Under the pieces are notes generated by a model. It was not told the DNA's origin. It saw nothing but the letters and a program-made list of their open reading frames with translations, and searched no databases. Positions 45,002 to 53,730 of a stretch of 64,000 nt of DNA are shown in pieces (position 1 is the stretch's first letter; each line of letters begins with the position of its first letter). The position numbers were made by a program, and so were the translations under genes. The stretch is from Prado023 sp963788325. GTDB taxonomy: Bacteria; Actinomycetota; Actinomycetes; S36-B12; CAIYMF01. Where the stretch lies: the NCBI GenBank assembly GCA_963788325.1, contig CAWBGJ010000008.1, positions 1 to 64,000 on the forward strand. Direction: 5' to 3'.

Positions 45002-45676
45002 TCACTGCCCGGGGGTCACCTCGAGGGTCGTGTCGGCGTAGGGCTCCCCGGTCACGACGTGCATCACCCGGCGGGCGATGCTGACCGCGTGGTCGGCGTA
45101 GCGCTCGTAGTAGCGCGAGAGCAGGGTGGCGTCGATGGCCTTCTCCACACCGTGTGACCACGAGGGCGAGAGCACGGTGGTGAACAGCTCGCGGTGCAGG
45201 CGGTCCACCTCCTGGTCGTAGCGCTCGATGTCCGGGCCGAGGGCCACGTCCTTGGTGGAGATCACCGTGGCGGTCTTCGCCGCGATCGCATCATCGAGGG
45301 CGCCGAGCTGTGCGAACGTTCCGCGCAGGTCGTTGGGGATGCTGTGGTTGGGATAGCGCAGGCGGGCCTGCTTGGCCACGTGCACGGCCAGGTCGCCCAT
45401 CCGCTCCAGCGACGAGGAGATCCGCAGCGAGCCGATGACGATCCTCAGGTCGGTGGCCACCGGTTGCTGCAAGGCAGCTGCCTCGTAGCAGCGCCGCTCG
45501 ACCTCGCTGGTGAGCTCGTCGATGTGGTCGTCACCGGTGATCACGGCCTCGGCGATGGCCAGGTCCGCGTTGAGCAGGGACTGGGTGGCCTGGTTCATCG
45601 CTGATCCCGCCGCCACGGCCATCTCGGCGAGCAGGTCGCTGATCTCGTCGAGCTGCTCATGGAATGCTGCACGCAT
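45002..45676 (-). CDS. phoU: PhoU-family phosphate regulator
   Basis: 225-aa all-helical protein with two PhoU repeats: MRAAFHEQLDEISDLLAEMA and DLRIVIGSLRISSSLERMGD, then SRYYERYADHAVSIARRVMH with the metal-binding ExxxD motif. It keeps the SenX3-type kinase off under phosphate-replete conditions. ATG 45676 follows GGGAGGAAACC. Divergent from senX3, with a PHO box between, so it probably belongs to the same regulon. Confidence 0.94.
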   Translation of the reverse strand: MRAAFHEQLDEISDLLAEMAVAAGSAMNQATQSLLNADLAIAEAVITGDDHIDELTSEVERRCYEAAALQQPVATDLRIVIGSLRISSSLERMGDLAVHVAKQARLRYPNHSIPNDLRGTFAQLGALDDAIAAKTATVISTKDVALGPDIERYDQEVDRLHRELFTTVLSPSWSHGVEKAIDATLLSRYYERYADHAVSIARRVMHVVTGEPYADTTLEVTPGQ

Positions 45677-45738
45677 GGTTTCCTCCCGAGGGCACTCTAG
45701 TGGTAGGCCTGCACTGCATCGCACGCATGTGGCCCCTC

Positions 45739-45778
45739 GGTGAGCAGGGGGTGAACAGCACGCGCCGGCGTGGTGAAC
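45739..45778. promoter_or_regulatory. PHO box between phoU and senX3
   Basis: GGTGAGC (45739), GGTGAAC (45750) and GGTGAAC (45772), all at multiples of 11 bp; one unit (45761) is degenerate. These are GTTCACC repeats on the minus strand. The site can control both divergent genes. Confidence 0.75.
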
Positions 45779-45826
45779 ATGCCTGCCTCGGCCTGCGGGA
45801 CGCGGTCCGGCAATCCGGCGCACCCC

Positions 45827-45832
45827 TATCCT
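45827..45832 (+). promoter_or_regulatory. -10 element for leaderless senX3
   Basis: TATCCT, 7 nt before GTG 45840. Confidence 0.55.
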
Positions 45833-45839
45833 GACGACC

Positions 45840-47045
45840 GTGGCCACCCAGTCCCGACGCAACGCCGCGCAGTCCGCACCCGGCCTTCGGCGGCTGTTCG
45901 GGGTGCCCGCGGCGACCAGCGCAGCGCAGGGCGACCCGGACTCGGGTGAGTCCACCGAAGCCGCCGGGCCGACCCTGGCCCAGCCCGAGGACCTCGAACG
46001 GGTGCTCGCCGCGCTGAGCACTCCTGCGATGTGGGTGGACGGTGAGGACCTGGTCCGGTGGAGTCACCCCGCCCTGGCCGCCCTGCGCGTCGTGCGCCGG
46101 GGGTCGATCAATGTCGCCGAGATCGCCAGGATGGTCACCCGTGCGCGCAGCACCGGGGAGGTGGCCGATCGCGCACTCACCGTGCGCAGGCCGGGTCGCC
46201 GGCAGAGCGGCGTGCGCGCACATGTCCGGGTGGCGCCGATGTCGGCCGGTGTCGTGCTGGTGCTGGTGGAGGACGTCACCGAGGCCGAGCGCCTCGACAA
46301 CGCCCGGCGCGACTTCGTGGCCAATGTCAGCCACGAGCTCAAGACCCCCATCGGCGCTCTTGCCCTGCTGGCCGAGGCCGTCAACCAGGCCGAGGGCGAC
46401 CCGGAGGCCACCGCGCGGTTCACCCGTCGGATGCTGGGCCAGACGCAGCGGCTGAACATGCTCATCACCGACCTGATGGACCTGTCCCGGTTGGAGGGCG
46501 TGGACCCGATGCAGCCCACGGGCCCGGTGTCCCTGGACGAGGTGGTGGCCCAGGCCTGCGACGACGCGCGCTCGCTGGCCCAGGCCAAGGACATCGCGTT
46601 CCTGCGCGGTGGGGTGGCGGACCTGCACGTCGAGGGCGTGGACATCCAGCTGGTCACGGCGGTGCGCAACCTGATCGTCAACGCGATCAACTACAGCGCA
46701 CCGGACACGAAGGTGGCCGTGACGACCGGAACCAGCGACGGCTTCGTCACGATCGCCGTGACCGACCAGGGCATCGGGATCCCCGCCGACGAGCTCGGGC
46801 GGATCTTCGAGCGGTTCTACCGGGTCGACCCGGCGCGCTCGCGCGACACCGGCGGGACGGGCCTGGGCCTGGCGATCGTCAAGCACGTCTGCGCCAACCA
46901 CGGCGGGGACTGCGAGGTGTGGTCCAAGGTCGGCGAGGGGTCGTCGTTCACGATCCGGCTGCCGGTCGCGTCCAGCCGCAGCCACCGTCGGTCCCCCAAG
47001 GCCCCCGAGCGGGCCCCAGCGAGTGAGAACGAGGAGGAGCAGTGA
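45840..47045 (+). CDS. senX3: SenX3-type sensor histidine kinase lacking membrane segments
   Basis: 401 aa. The kinase core is complete: DHp box NVSHELKTPIGALALL (His165), N-box NLIVNAINYS, DQGIGIP and GTGLGLAIVKH. A PAS-like domain covers ~50-145. Unlike mycobacterial SenX3, which begins with two membrane helices, residues 1-50 here are hydrophilic (SRRNAAQSAPGLRRLFG...), and no hydrophobic stretch of 15 or more is seen. GTG 45840 is fixed by a -10 element 7 nt upstream and leaves no room for a longer start. It overlaps regX3 (GTGA). Confidence 0.9.
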   Translation: MATQSRRNAAQSAPGLRRLFGVPAATSAAQGDPDSGESTEAAGPTLAQPEDLERVLAALSTPAMWVDGEDLVRWSHPALAALRVVRRGSINVAEIARMVTRARSTGEVADRALTVRRPGRRQSGVRAHVRVAPMSAGVVLVLVEDVTEAERLDNARRDFVANVSHELKTPIGALALLAEAVNQAEGDPEATARFTRRMLGQTQRLNMLITDLMDLSRLEGVDPMQPTGPVSLDEVVAQACDDARSLAQAKDIAFLRGGVADLHVEGVDIQLVTAVRNLIVNAINYSAPDTKVAVTTGTSDGFVTIAVTDQGIGIPADELGRIFERFYRVDPARSRDTGGTGLGLAIVKHVCANHGGDCEVWSKVGEGSSFTIRLPVASSRSHRRSPKAPERAPASENEEEQ

Positions 47046-47719
47046 GCCGCATCCTGGTCGTCGAGGACGAGGAGTCGTTCTCCGACGCCCTGAGTTTCAT
47101 GCTCCGCAAGGAGGGCTTCGCGGTGGCGATCGCCACGTCGGGTCCCGACGCCCTGGCGCAGTTCGAGCGCGAGCCGGCCGACCTCGTGCTGCTGGACCTG
47201 ATGCTGCCCGGCATGTCGGGCACCGATGTGTGCCGGACCCTTCGGGCCAAGTCCCGGGTCCCGATCATCATGGTGACGGCCCGGGACTCCGAGCTCGACA
47301 AGGTGCTGGGCCTCGAGCTCGGCGCCGACGACTACGTCACCAAGCCGTTCTCGAGTCGGGAGCTGGTGGCCCGGATCCGGGCGGTCCTGCGCCGCAACCT
47401 CGACGACTTCGACGACAGCCCCGTGGTGGAGGCCGGTCCGGTGCGCATCGATCCGGAGCGCCACCAGGTGACCGTGTCCGGGCAGGCCGTGACGATGCCG
47501 CTCAAGGAGTTCGACCTGCTCGAGTACCTGGTGCGCAACGCAGGGCGGGTGCTGACCCGAGGGCAGCTGATCGACCGGATCTGGGGCTCGGACTACGTCG
47601 GGGACACCAAGACCCTGGACGTGCACGTCAAGCGGTTGCGCGCGAAGGTGGAGGTCGACCCCTCGCATCCCGTGCACCTGCTCACGGTGCGTGGCCTGGG
47701 CTACAAGTTCGAGGCCTGA
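47042..47719 (+). CDS. regX3: RegX3/PhoP-type response regulator
   Basis: 225-aa OmpR-family regulator. Receiver: VVEDEESFSDAL, phosphorylation Asp52 in LVLLDLMLPGMSG, Thr in MVTARD and Lys in VTKPFSSREL. Winged helix: MPLKEFDLLEYLVRNAGRVL, DTKTLDVHVKRLRAKVE. Partner of SenX3; binds PHO boxes like those at pit, pstS and phoU/senX3. GTG start overlaps the senX3 stop. Confidence 0.94.
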   Translation: MSRILVVEDEESFSDALSFMLRKEGFAVAIATSGPDALAQFEREPADLVLLDLMLPGMSGTDVCRTLRAKSRVPIIMVTARDSELDKVLGLELGADDYVTKPFSSRELVARIRAVLRRNLDDFDDSPVVEAGPVRIDPERHQVTVSGQAVTMPLKEFDLLEYLVRNAGRVLTRGQLIDRIWGSDYVGDTKTLDVHVKRLRAKVEVDPSHPVHLLTVRGLGYKFEA

Positions 47720-47739
47720 GCGCCCGCCGCGCGACTGCC

Positions 47740-48240
47740 CTACCGCTCGTCGGCCGTCACGGCAGCGGGTGCGTAGTCGGTGTAGTAGCCGTCCGGGGGA
47801 ACCACGGCGATGGACTTCGACACGCTCCCCGAACTGCTGAACGCGAACGTCAGGGTGGCGTACTGCCCGGCGCGGGCCTGCAGGCCGGTGAACGTGATGG
47901 TCGCGCCACCGGGGGCGCCGATCGCCAGGGATGTCCCCGCGGGGACGGCGAGGTCGCCCGAGATCTTCCCGGGGCCGCCGAGCTCGGCGGTGACGGACTC
48001 CAGGGATTCGTCAACCACGCCGTCGTTGGTGATGGTCACCGACAGGGACGCGACACCGGTGTCCGCCTCGTCAGCCACCAGCGTGGCGTCCTGGACCAGG
48101 AGGTCGCCGACCTGGAAGTCGGTGCCGTTGCCGGTGGCACTCTGGGTGTTGACGGTGTTGTCGAAGCCTTGGTAGCAGCCTGCCGTGGGCAGGACGGCGA
48201 CGAGGCAGACGGCCAGTACGGCGGCACGGGAGCGCATCAC
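47740..48240 (-). CDS. LpqE-like exported lipoprotein (PCu(A)C/DUF461-like)
   Basis: 166 aa. The N-terminal signal has lipobox TAGC (Cys22). The mature part is all-beta: LLVQDATLVADEADTGVASL, VTAELGG and PDGYYTDYAP. It resembles the copper-chaperone PCuAC fold as in LpqE (Rv3584), which is also the neighbour of carD. The copper-binding H-M motif is not evident. GTG 48240 is supported by TAGGGT 6 nt upstream; ATG 48237 is the alternative. Confidence 0.75.
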   Translation of the reverse strand: MMRSRAAVLAVCLVAVLPTAGCYQGFDNTVNTQSATGNGTDFQVGDLLVQDATLVADEADTGVASLSVTITNDGVVDESLESVTAELGGPGKISGDLAVPAGTSLAIGAPGGATITFTGLQARAGQYATLTFAFSSSGSVSKSIAVVPPDGYYTDYAPAAVTADER

Positions 48241-48246
48241 GGAGGC

Positions 48247-48252
48247 ACCCTA
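48247..48252 (-). promoter_or_regulatory. -10 element for leaderless lpqE-like gene
   Basis: TAGGGT on the minus strand, 6 nt before GTG 48240. Confidence 0.5.
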
Positions 48253-48292
48253 TCCGGTCTTCATTATCAAATGGCGCTCCACCCCGGCGTGT

Positions 48293-48298
48293 TAGACT
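48293..48298 (+). promoter_or_regulatory. -10 element of carD
   Basis: TAGACT 30 nt before ATG 48329, leaving a leader with an AAAGGGG ribosome site. Confidence 0.55.
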
Positions 48299-48328
48299 AG
48301 GGGCCCACCGAAAGGGGTCACCCGCACA

Positions 48329-48811
48329 ATGACGTTCAAGGTTGGCGACACCGTCGTGTACCCCCATCACGGGGCCGCGCTCATCGAATCCATCGAGGTC
48401 CGCTCCATCAAGGGTATCGACCGGGAGTACCTGGTCCTGCGGGTAGCCCAGGGTGATCTGACCGTCCGGGTGCCCGCGGACAACGTGGACCTGGTCGGCG
48501 TGCGGGACGTGGTGAACGCAGAGGGCCTGGACCGGGTGTTCGACGTCCTGCGCCAGCCCTACACCGAGGAGCCGACCAACTGGTCGCGGCGCTACAAGGC
48601 CAACCTCGAGAAGCTGGCCTCCGGCGACGTGATCAAGGTCTCCGAGGTCGTGCGCGACCTCTGGCGCCGGGAGCGCGAGCGTGGCCTGTCGGCCGGCGAG
48701 AAGCGCATGCTGAGCAAGGCCCGCCAGATCCTGGTCAGCGAGCTGGCCCTGGCCGAGCACACCAACGAGGACAAGGCCGAGGCGATCCTCGACGAGGTCC
48801 TTCAGTCCTGA
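48329..48811 (+). CDS. carD: CarD-family RNA polymerase-binding transcription regulator
   Basis: 160 aa. The RNA polymerase-interacting domain begins FKVGDTVVYPHHGAALIESI, and the DNA-binding helical domain carries RYKANLEKLASGDVIKVSEV and LSAGEKRMLSKARQIL with the conserved Trp in LWRRERERG. CarD stabilises open promoter complexes, notably at rRNA promoters. ATG 48329 has a usual ribosome site. ispD follows in the conserved order carD-ispD-ispF-cysS-rlmB. Confidence 0.96.
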   Translation: MTFKVGDTVVYPHHGAALIESIEVRSIKGIDREYLVLRVAQGDLTVRVPADNVDLVGVRDVVNAEGLDRVFDVLRQPYTEEPTNWSRRYKANLEKLASGDVIKVSEVVRDLWRRERERGLSAGEKRMLSKARQILVSELALAEHTNEDKAEAILDEVLQS

Positions 48812-48869
48812 TCCACTGATCGCTTGGCGACGCCCACCTCCGAACCCGGATGGTGGGCGTCGTTGTCGG

Positions 48870-48875
48870 TACGGT
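48870..48875 (+). promoter_or_regulatory. -10 element for leaderless ispD
   Basis: TACGGT, 7 nt before GTG 48883. Confidence 0.45.
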
Positions 48876-48882
48876 GAGGCTC

Positions 48883-49650
48883 GTGCAGCCCAGAGTCGTC
48901 GCGATCGTGCCTGCCGCCGGGTCTGGCGAGCGGCTGGGGGCCGGGGTGCCCAAGGCGATGGTGCCCCTGGCTGGTGAACCGATCCTGGCCCATGCCGTGC
49001 GCGGCCTGGTCGCCGATCCGCGCGTGCAGTTCGTGGTGCTGGCCGCACCCGCCGGCCTCGAGGACGAGATGGCTGCGGTGGCCAGCGCATGTGCGGGCGG
49101 CGTTCCGGTGGTGGCGGTGACCGGTGGAGCCAGTCGGGCCCAGTCAGTGGACAACGCACTGGCGGTGGTCCCCGAGGAGTTCGAGGTGGTCCTCGTGCAC
49201 GACGCCGCTCGCTGCCTGGTCCCGCTGGAGGTCGTCTCCGCGGTGATCGATGCCGTGCTGGCCGGGGCTGACGCCGTCGTGCCCGGGACCCCGGTGGTGG
49301 ACACGATCCGGGAGCTGGACGCCGGGGGTGGGTCCCGGACGCTGGATCGCGCGTCGCTGCGGGGGGTCCAGACCCCTCAGGGGTTCGGCCGGTCGGTGCT
49401 GGTCGGTGCGCATGCGGCCGGCGACCCTGCGGCCACCGACGATGCCGGGATGGTCGAGGCCCTCGGTGGGCGCGTCGTGCTCGTGCCCGGGCACCCGTGG
49501 GCGTTCAAGGTGACCACTGCGCTGGACCTGGTGCTGGCCGAGGCGTTGCTGGCCGGGGCGGGTCGTGCTGAGGCAGGGCGTGCCGGGGCCGGGCATTCCG
49601 GGGAGCGGCTCGCCGGGGTGCCCTCGAGCGACCAAGGAGCACGGACGTGA
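48883..49650 (+). CDS. ispD: 2-C-methyl-D-erythritol 4-phosphate cytidylyltransferase
   Basis: Third step of the MEP isoprenoid pathway: CTP + MEP to CDP-ME. 255 aa. IVPAAGSGERLGAGVPKAMV (CTP loop), VHDAARCLVPLEVV and DTIRELD. The C-terminus ends in an unusual Ala/Gly/Glu-rich stretch AGAGRAEAGRAGAG. GTG 48883 has a -10 element just upstream; GTG 48850 is the longer alternative. Coupled to ispF (GTGA overlap). Confidence 0.93.
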   Translation: MQPRVVAIVPAAGSGERLGAGVPKAMVPLAGEPILAHAVRGLVADPRVQFVVLAAPAGLEDEMAAVASACAGGVPVVAVTGGASRAQSVDNALAVVPEEFEVVLVHDAARCLVPLEVVSAVIDAVLAGADAVVPGTPVVDTIRELDAGGGSRTLDRASLRGVQTPQGFGRSVLVGAHAAGDPAATDDAGMVEALGGRVVLVPGHPWAFKVTTALDLVLAEALLAGAGRAEAGRAGAGHSGERLAGVPSSDQGART

Positions 49651-50138
49651 GCGACCTGCCCCTGATCGGCATCGGTGTGGATGTCCATCCGTTCGCGGAT
49701 CCGGAGCAGGGCCGCACGCTCTGGCTGGCCTGTGTGGACTGGCCGGGGGAGAACGGCCTGGCCGGGCACTCGGACGCCGACGTGGTTGCGCACGCGATCT
49801 GCGATGCGCTGCTCTCGGCGGCCGGCCTGGGTGACCTCGGTTCCAACTTCGGCACCGCCGAACCGCAATGGGCGGGCGCGTCGGGTGCAGCGCTGCTCGG
49901 TGAGACGCTGCGGCGGGTCCGCGCGCAGGGGTACACGATCGGCAATCTGGCGGTCCAGGTCATCGGCAACCGCCCACGGATCGGCCCGCGCCGCGAGGAG
50001 GCGCAGGCTGCGGTGTCCGGTGCGCTGGACGGCGCGGTCGTTCGGCTGTCGGCGACCACGACCGACGGCCTGGGCCTGACCGGCCGAGCTGAGGGCATCG
50101 CGGCGATCGCCACCGCCCTGCTGGTCAGCACCGACTGA
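49647..50138 (+). CDS. ispF: 2-C-methyl-D-erythritol 2,4-cyclodiphosphate synthase
   Basis: Fifth step of the MEP pathway. 163 aa. Metal site GIGVDVHPFADP and GHSDADVVAHAICDALL, with LGDLGSNFGTAE; C-terminal TTDGLGLTGRAEGIAA. GTG 49647 overlaps the ispD stop, so the two proteins are coupled as elsewhere in actinobacteria. Confidence 0.95.
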   Translation: MSDLPLIGIGVDVHPFADPEQGRTLWLACVDWPGENGLAGHSDADVVAHAICDALLSAAGLGDLGSNFGTAEPQWAGASGAALLGETLRRVRAQGYTIGNLAVQVIGNRPRIGPRREEAQAAVSGALDGAVVRLSATTTDGLGLTGRAEGIAAIATALLVSTD

Positions 50139-50183
50139 CCGCACCGGACGCCCACATCCGCCGCTGCCCCCACATGCGTTCCC

Positions 50184-50239
50184 TCCACCTCCGCGGCGGA
50201 GCGTCGCTGAGGTGGATCAACCGGCTGACGAGCGACGCT
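50184..50239. repeat. Overlapping inverted repeats after ispF
   Basis: TCCACCTC (50184-50191) pairs with 50209-50216 across 17 nt, and AGCGTCGCT (50200-50208) pairs with 50231-50239 across 22 nt. The gap 50139-50376 has no supportable gene. The two stems are mutually exclusive, so they could switch or terminate ispF transcripts. Confidence 0.45.
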
Positions 50240-50364
50240 GGTGAGGAGGAACGGGCAGGTCGGGTCGCGGGCGCGGCGGACCCGCCGGACGAGCGGAGCG
50301 GCGCGGGCGGAGCGGGGCGGGGCTGGGCGGGATCGGGACGCCCGGAGGGCCGGCGCGTGGCCGG

Positions 50365-50370
50365 TAGACT
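50365..50370 (+). promoter_or_regulatory. -10 element for leaderless cysS
   Basis: TAGACT, 6 nt before GTG 50377. Confidence 0.6.
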
Positions 50371-50376
50371 TCGCCG

Positions 50377-51783
50377 GTGACTCTGAGACTGCACGACACC
50401 GCCACGCGCAGCACGCGGGAGTTCGTCCCGCTGGAAGCCGGACGTGCGTCGATCTATGTCTGTGGGGCCACTGTGCAGGCGGCACCGCACATCGGGCACA
50501 TCCGATCCGGGGTCAGCTTCGACATCCTGTACCGGTGGCTGGCCGAGTCCGGCTACGACGTGACGTTCGTCCGCAACGTGACCGACATCGACGACAAGAT
50601 CCTGGCCCGGGCGATCGAGGAGGGCCGGCCCTGGTGGGCGGTCGCCGCGCACTACGAGCGCGCCTTCGCCGAGGCCTACCGGATCCTGGGCTGCCGAGTG
50701 CCCACGATCGAGCCCCGTGCCACCGGGCACGTCCCGGCCATGATCACCCTGATGGCGCGCCTGATCGACGCCGGCCACGCCTATGCCGCCGATGGTGACG
50801 TCTACTTCGATGTTGTGTCCTTCCCGGCCTATGGGGCCCTGTCTGGGCAGCGGATCGCCGAGATGCAGCCCGCCGCGGACGCGGACCCGCAGGCGCGCAA
50901 GCGGGATCCGCGCGACTTCGCCCTGTGGAAGGGCACCCGCGACGACGGGCCCGGCTGGGATACCCCTTGGGGGGTCGGTCGCCCGGGTTGGCACCTCGAG
51001 TGCTCGGCGATGGCCGGGATGTACCTCGGCCCGGAGTTCGACATCCACGGCGGTGGGCTGGACCTGATATTCCCGCACCACGAGAACGAGATCGCCCAGT
51101 CGCATGCGGTCGGCGATGGCTTCGCGCGGTACTGGCTGCACAACGCGTGGGTGACCACAGCCGGGGAGAAGATGAGCAAGTCGCTGGGCAACTCCCTGCT
51201 GGTGACCGAGGTGGTCAGGCGCGTGCGGCCCGTGGAGCTGCGCTTCTACCTCGGGTCTGCCCACTACCGGTCGCACATCGAGTTCTCCGAGGAGGCCCTG
51301 GCTGACGCGGCCGCGGGCTACCGCCGCCTCGAGGGGTTCGTGCACCGGGCGACCGAGCGGGTCGGGGCCCCGGACCCAGCCGGCGCCGAACTGCCGAGTC
51401 ATTTTGTCGCCGCACTGGATGACGACCTCGGGGTACCCGCGGCGCTGGCGGTGCTGCACGAGACGGTGTCGACCGGCAATCGGATGCTCGCCGATCCCGG
51501 CAGCCCGGATGCGGACCTCGCAGCCCTGCTCGGTGCGGTCCGGCACATGCTCGACATCCTGGGCGTCGATCCGCTGGACCCGATGTGGGCCGGGGACACC
51601 GGGGGGTCGGAGGCCGCACACGCAGCGCTGGACGCGCTCGTCGGTGAGCGCCTGGCGGCCCGCGCTGCGGCGCGCGCCGGGCGCGACTTCGCTGCCGCCG
51701 ACGCGGTGCGCGACACATTGCGCGAGGCCGGGATCCTCATCGAGGACACCCCCGCTGGCCCGCGCTGGTCTCTGGAGGCGTGA
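50377..51783 (+). CDS. cysS: Cysteine--tRNA ligase
   Basis: 468-aa class I synthetase charging tRNA-Cys. Zinc Cys in CGATVQAAPHIGH with the HIGH motif, KMSKS as EKMSKSLGNS, and the C-terminal anticodon-binding part. Also LECSAMAGMYLG with its zinc Cys. A related enzyme, MshC, joins cysteine to GlcN-Ins, but the gene order and length favour CysS. GTG start with a strong -10 element. Coupled to rlmB (TGATG). Confidence 0.95.
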   Translation: MTLRLHDTATRSTREFVPLEAGRASIYVCGATVQAAPHIGHIRSGVSFDILYRWLAESGYDVTFVRNVTDIDDKILARAIEEGRPWWAVAAHYERAFAEAYRILGCRVPTIEPRATGHVPAMITLMARLIDAGHAYAADGDVYFDVVSFPAYGALSGQRIAEMQPAADADPQARKRDPRDFALWKGTRDDGPGWDTPWGVGRPGWHLECSAMAGMYLGPEFDIHGGGLDLIFPHHENEIAQSHAVGDGFARYWLHNAWVTTAGEKMSKSLGNSLLVTEVVRRVRPVELRFYLGSAHYRSHIEFSEEALADAAAGYRRLEGFVHRATERVGAPDPAGAELPSHFVAALDDDLGVPAALAVLHETVSTGNRMLADPGSPDADLAALLGAVRHMLDILGVDPLDPMWAGDTGGSEAAHAALDALVGERLAARAAARAGRDFAAADAVRDTLREAGILIEDTPAGPRWSLEA

Positions 51784-52769
51784 TGGCAGGCAACTCACAA
51801 CGGCGCGGGGCGACCCGCAAGGCGGGTACGAAGAAGGGCCAGGTCGTGGGGTCCGGCGGCCAGAAGAGCCAGCGGCTGGAGGGCAAGGGCCCGACCCCCC
51901 GAGCCGAGGACCGACCAGGGCACACCGCCTACCGCCGGGCCCGCTCGGCGGACAAGTACGCGGCCAAGGGCTCGGGTGGGCGGTCGGGCTCGCGTCCCGG
52001 GCCCGGACGCGCGGCGAAGAAGCCGGCCACCGAAGCCGTCGCGGGGCGCAACTCGGTGCTCGAGGCGTTGCAGGCCGGGATCCCCGCCTCAGCGCTGCAT
52101 GTCCAGCAGTACCTCGACTCCGATGACCGGGTCCGTGAGGCGATGAAGCTCGCCGTCGACCGGGGGATCGCGCTGCTCGAGACCACCAAGACCGATCTGG
52201 ACCGGCTCAGCGGCCGTGCCGTGCACCAGGGCGTCGTCCTGCAGGTGCCGCCCTATGTGTATGCCGACGCCGCCAAGCTGATGAGCCGGGCCTTCGATGC
52301 CGGGCAGCAGCCCCTGCTGGTGGCCCTGGACAGCGTCACCGATCCGCGCAACCTCGGGGCCGTGGTGCGCTCAGCCGCAGCCTTCGGCGCGCACGGCGTG
52401 GTGATCCCGGAGCGGCGGGCAGCCTCGATGACGGCGTCGGCGTGGAAGACCTCGGCGGGGGCCGCGTCCCGGGTGCCGGTGGCCCAGGTGACCAACCTGG
52501 TGCGCTGGCTGGTGGCCGCGCAGAAGGAAGGCGCCACGGTGATCGGGCTGGCGATGGGCGGGGGCCTGGAGCTTCCCGACCTCGATCGCGGCTTGGCAGC
52601 CGGGCCGCTGGTCATCGTCGTGGGCAGCGAGGGCAAGGGCCTGGGACACCTGGTGTCCCAGACATGTGACCACCTGGTCGCGATCCCCATGGACGCTGCC
52701 ACGGAGTCGCTGAATGCCGGGGTCGCCGCGGGTGTGGCGCTCTACGCGGTGGCCAACGCGCGCCGCTGA
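51783..52769 (+). CDS. rlmB: 23S rRNA 2'-O-methyltransferase RlmB / TrmH family
   Basis: ~328-aa SPOUT methyltransferase that modifies a ribose in 23S rRNA (G2251 in E. coli). N-terminal ~80 residues are basic and low-complexity (RNA-binding); a substrate-binding domain starts AGRNSVLEALQAGIP. The knotted SAM domain has NLGAVVRSAAAFG, IVVGSEGKGLG and SLNAGVAAGVALY. Start ATG 51783 overlaps the cysS stop. Confidence 0.93.
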   Translation: MAGNSQRRGATRKAGTKKGQVVGSGGQKSQRLEGKGPTPRAEDRPGHTAYRRARSADKYAAKGSGGRSGSRPGPGRAAKKPATEAVAGRNSVLEALQAGIPASALHVQQYLDSDDRVREAMKLAVDRGIALLETTKTDLDRLSGRAVHQGVVLQVPPYVYADAAKLMSRAFDAGQQPLLVALDSVTDPRNLGAVVRSAAAFGAHGVVIPERRAASMTASAWKTSAGAASRVPVAQVTNLVRWLVAAQKEGATVIGLAMGGGLELPDLDRGLAAGPLVIVVGSEGKGLGHLVSQTCDHLVAIPMDAATESLNAGVAAGVALYAVANARR

Positions 52770-52794
52770 CCTGCCACGCGGGCGGTTCAGCACG

Positions 52795-52800
52795 TAGCCT
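52795..52800 (+). promoter_or_regulatory. -10 element for leaderless esterase gene
   Basis: TAGCCT, 7 nt before GTG 52808. Confidence 0.5.
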
Positions 52801-52807
52801 CGCGGGC

Positions 52808-53680
52808 GTGCCACTGCCGATCCCCGGCCGCCCGGAGCCCGATCCGAGGTCCCCCACCCCGCGCAGCACGATCTCCGGGCGCGTCGATGTCACCACCCTG
52901 CTGCGCGGCGGCGAGCGGTGCGCCGTGCGCACCTACCTGCCCCCGGGCTACGAGCACTCCGATCACGCGTACCCGGTGCTCTACATGTTCGACGGCCAGA
53001 ACCTCTTCGACCGCGCCACGTCGGCGTTCGGGATGGAGTGGGGGGTCGACGAGACGATCGAGGCGCTCGTCGACCGGGGCGCGATGCCGGGTGTGGTGGT
53101 CGTGGGGATCGACTCCCCGCTGGATCCGTGGCAGCGGTATGCGCAGTACACGGCATGGGACTGGATGCTCGACGGGCGGCCGGTGGTCGCCGACGGTGCG
53201 GTGACCGCGGCCTTCCTCGTGGAGCAGGTCATGTCCTACGTCCAGCAGACCTATCGGGTCGCACGGGACCCGCAGCGCGTGGGGCTGGCCGGCTCGTCGC
53301 TGGGTGGGTACATGGCCCTGTACGTGGGGGTCCGCCATCCGAACACGTTCGGACGGCTGCTCGTCTTCTCCCCGGTCGTGCTCGACGAGCCGATGGCCGG
53401 CCACGAGCTGCGCGACCTGATCGTCCATCTCGGGGTGGCGCCGGGCACCTGGGTGTACCTCGACATGGGCGATGCCGAGGATCTGGCTTACATCGACCAT
53501 CCCGATCGCCTCGTGGCGGACCTGGCGCTGACCGCGGGCGCGTTGGCCCACAGCGTGCGCCCGCCGGAGCGGTTGGTCAGCCGGGTGATGCCCGGCGCAG
53601 CCCACGACGAGGACGCCTGGGCGCAGCGGTTCGGTCCAGCACTGCTCTGGGCCTTCTTCGACGGACCCGACCCGCGGTAG
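52808..53680 (+). CDS. Putative esterase (PF00756 alpha/beta hydrolase)
   Basis: 290 aa of the esterase-D/trehalose-mycolyltransferase-like superfamily. YPVLYMFDGQNLFD, the nucleophile elbow GLAGSSLGGYMAL, a possible acid near DMGDAED and the histidine in PGAAHDEDAW form a complete triad. No signal peptide is visible, so it is cytosolic. Substrate unknown. Own promoter (TAGCCT) suggests it is independent of rlmB. Confidence 0.85.
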   Translation: MPLPIPGRPEPDPRSPTPRSTISGRVDVTTLLRGGERCAVRTYLPPGYEHSDHAYPVLYMFDGQNLFDRATSAFGMEWGVDETIEALVDRGAMPGVVVVGIDSPLDPWQRYAQYTAWDWMLDGRPVVADGAVTAAFLVEQVMSYVQQTYRVARDPQRVGLAGSSLGGYMALYVGVRHPNTFGRLLVFSPVVLDEPMAGHELRDLIVHLGVAPGTWVYLDMGDAEDLAYIDHPDRLVADLALTAGALAHSVRPPERLVSRVMPGAAHDEDAWAQRFGPALLWAFFDGPDPR

Positions 53681-53730
53681 GAAGCCGTCGCAGGGCCGAC
53701 CAGCTTGGCAGGCGCCTGGCCAGAGACAGC

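Noticed and set aside
50174..50380. 68-codon ORF in the ispF-cysS gap
   Set aside because: It overlaps inverted repeats, ends inside the cysS start and has only low-complexity Gly/Arg composition.
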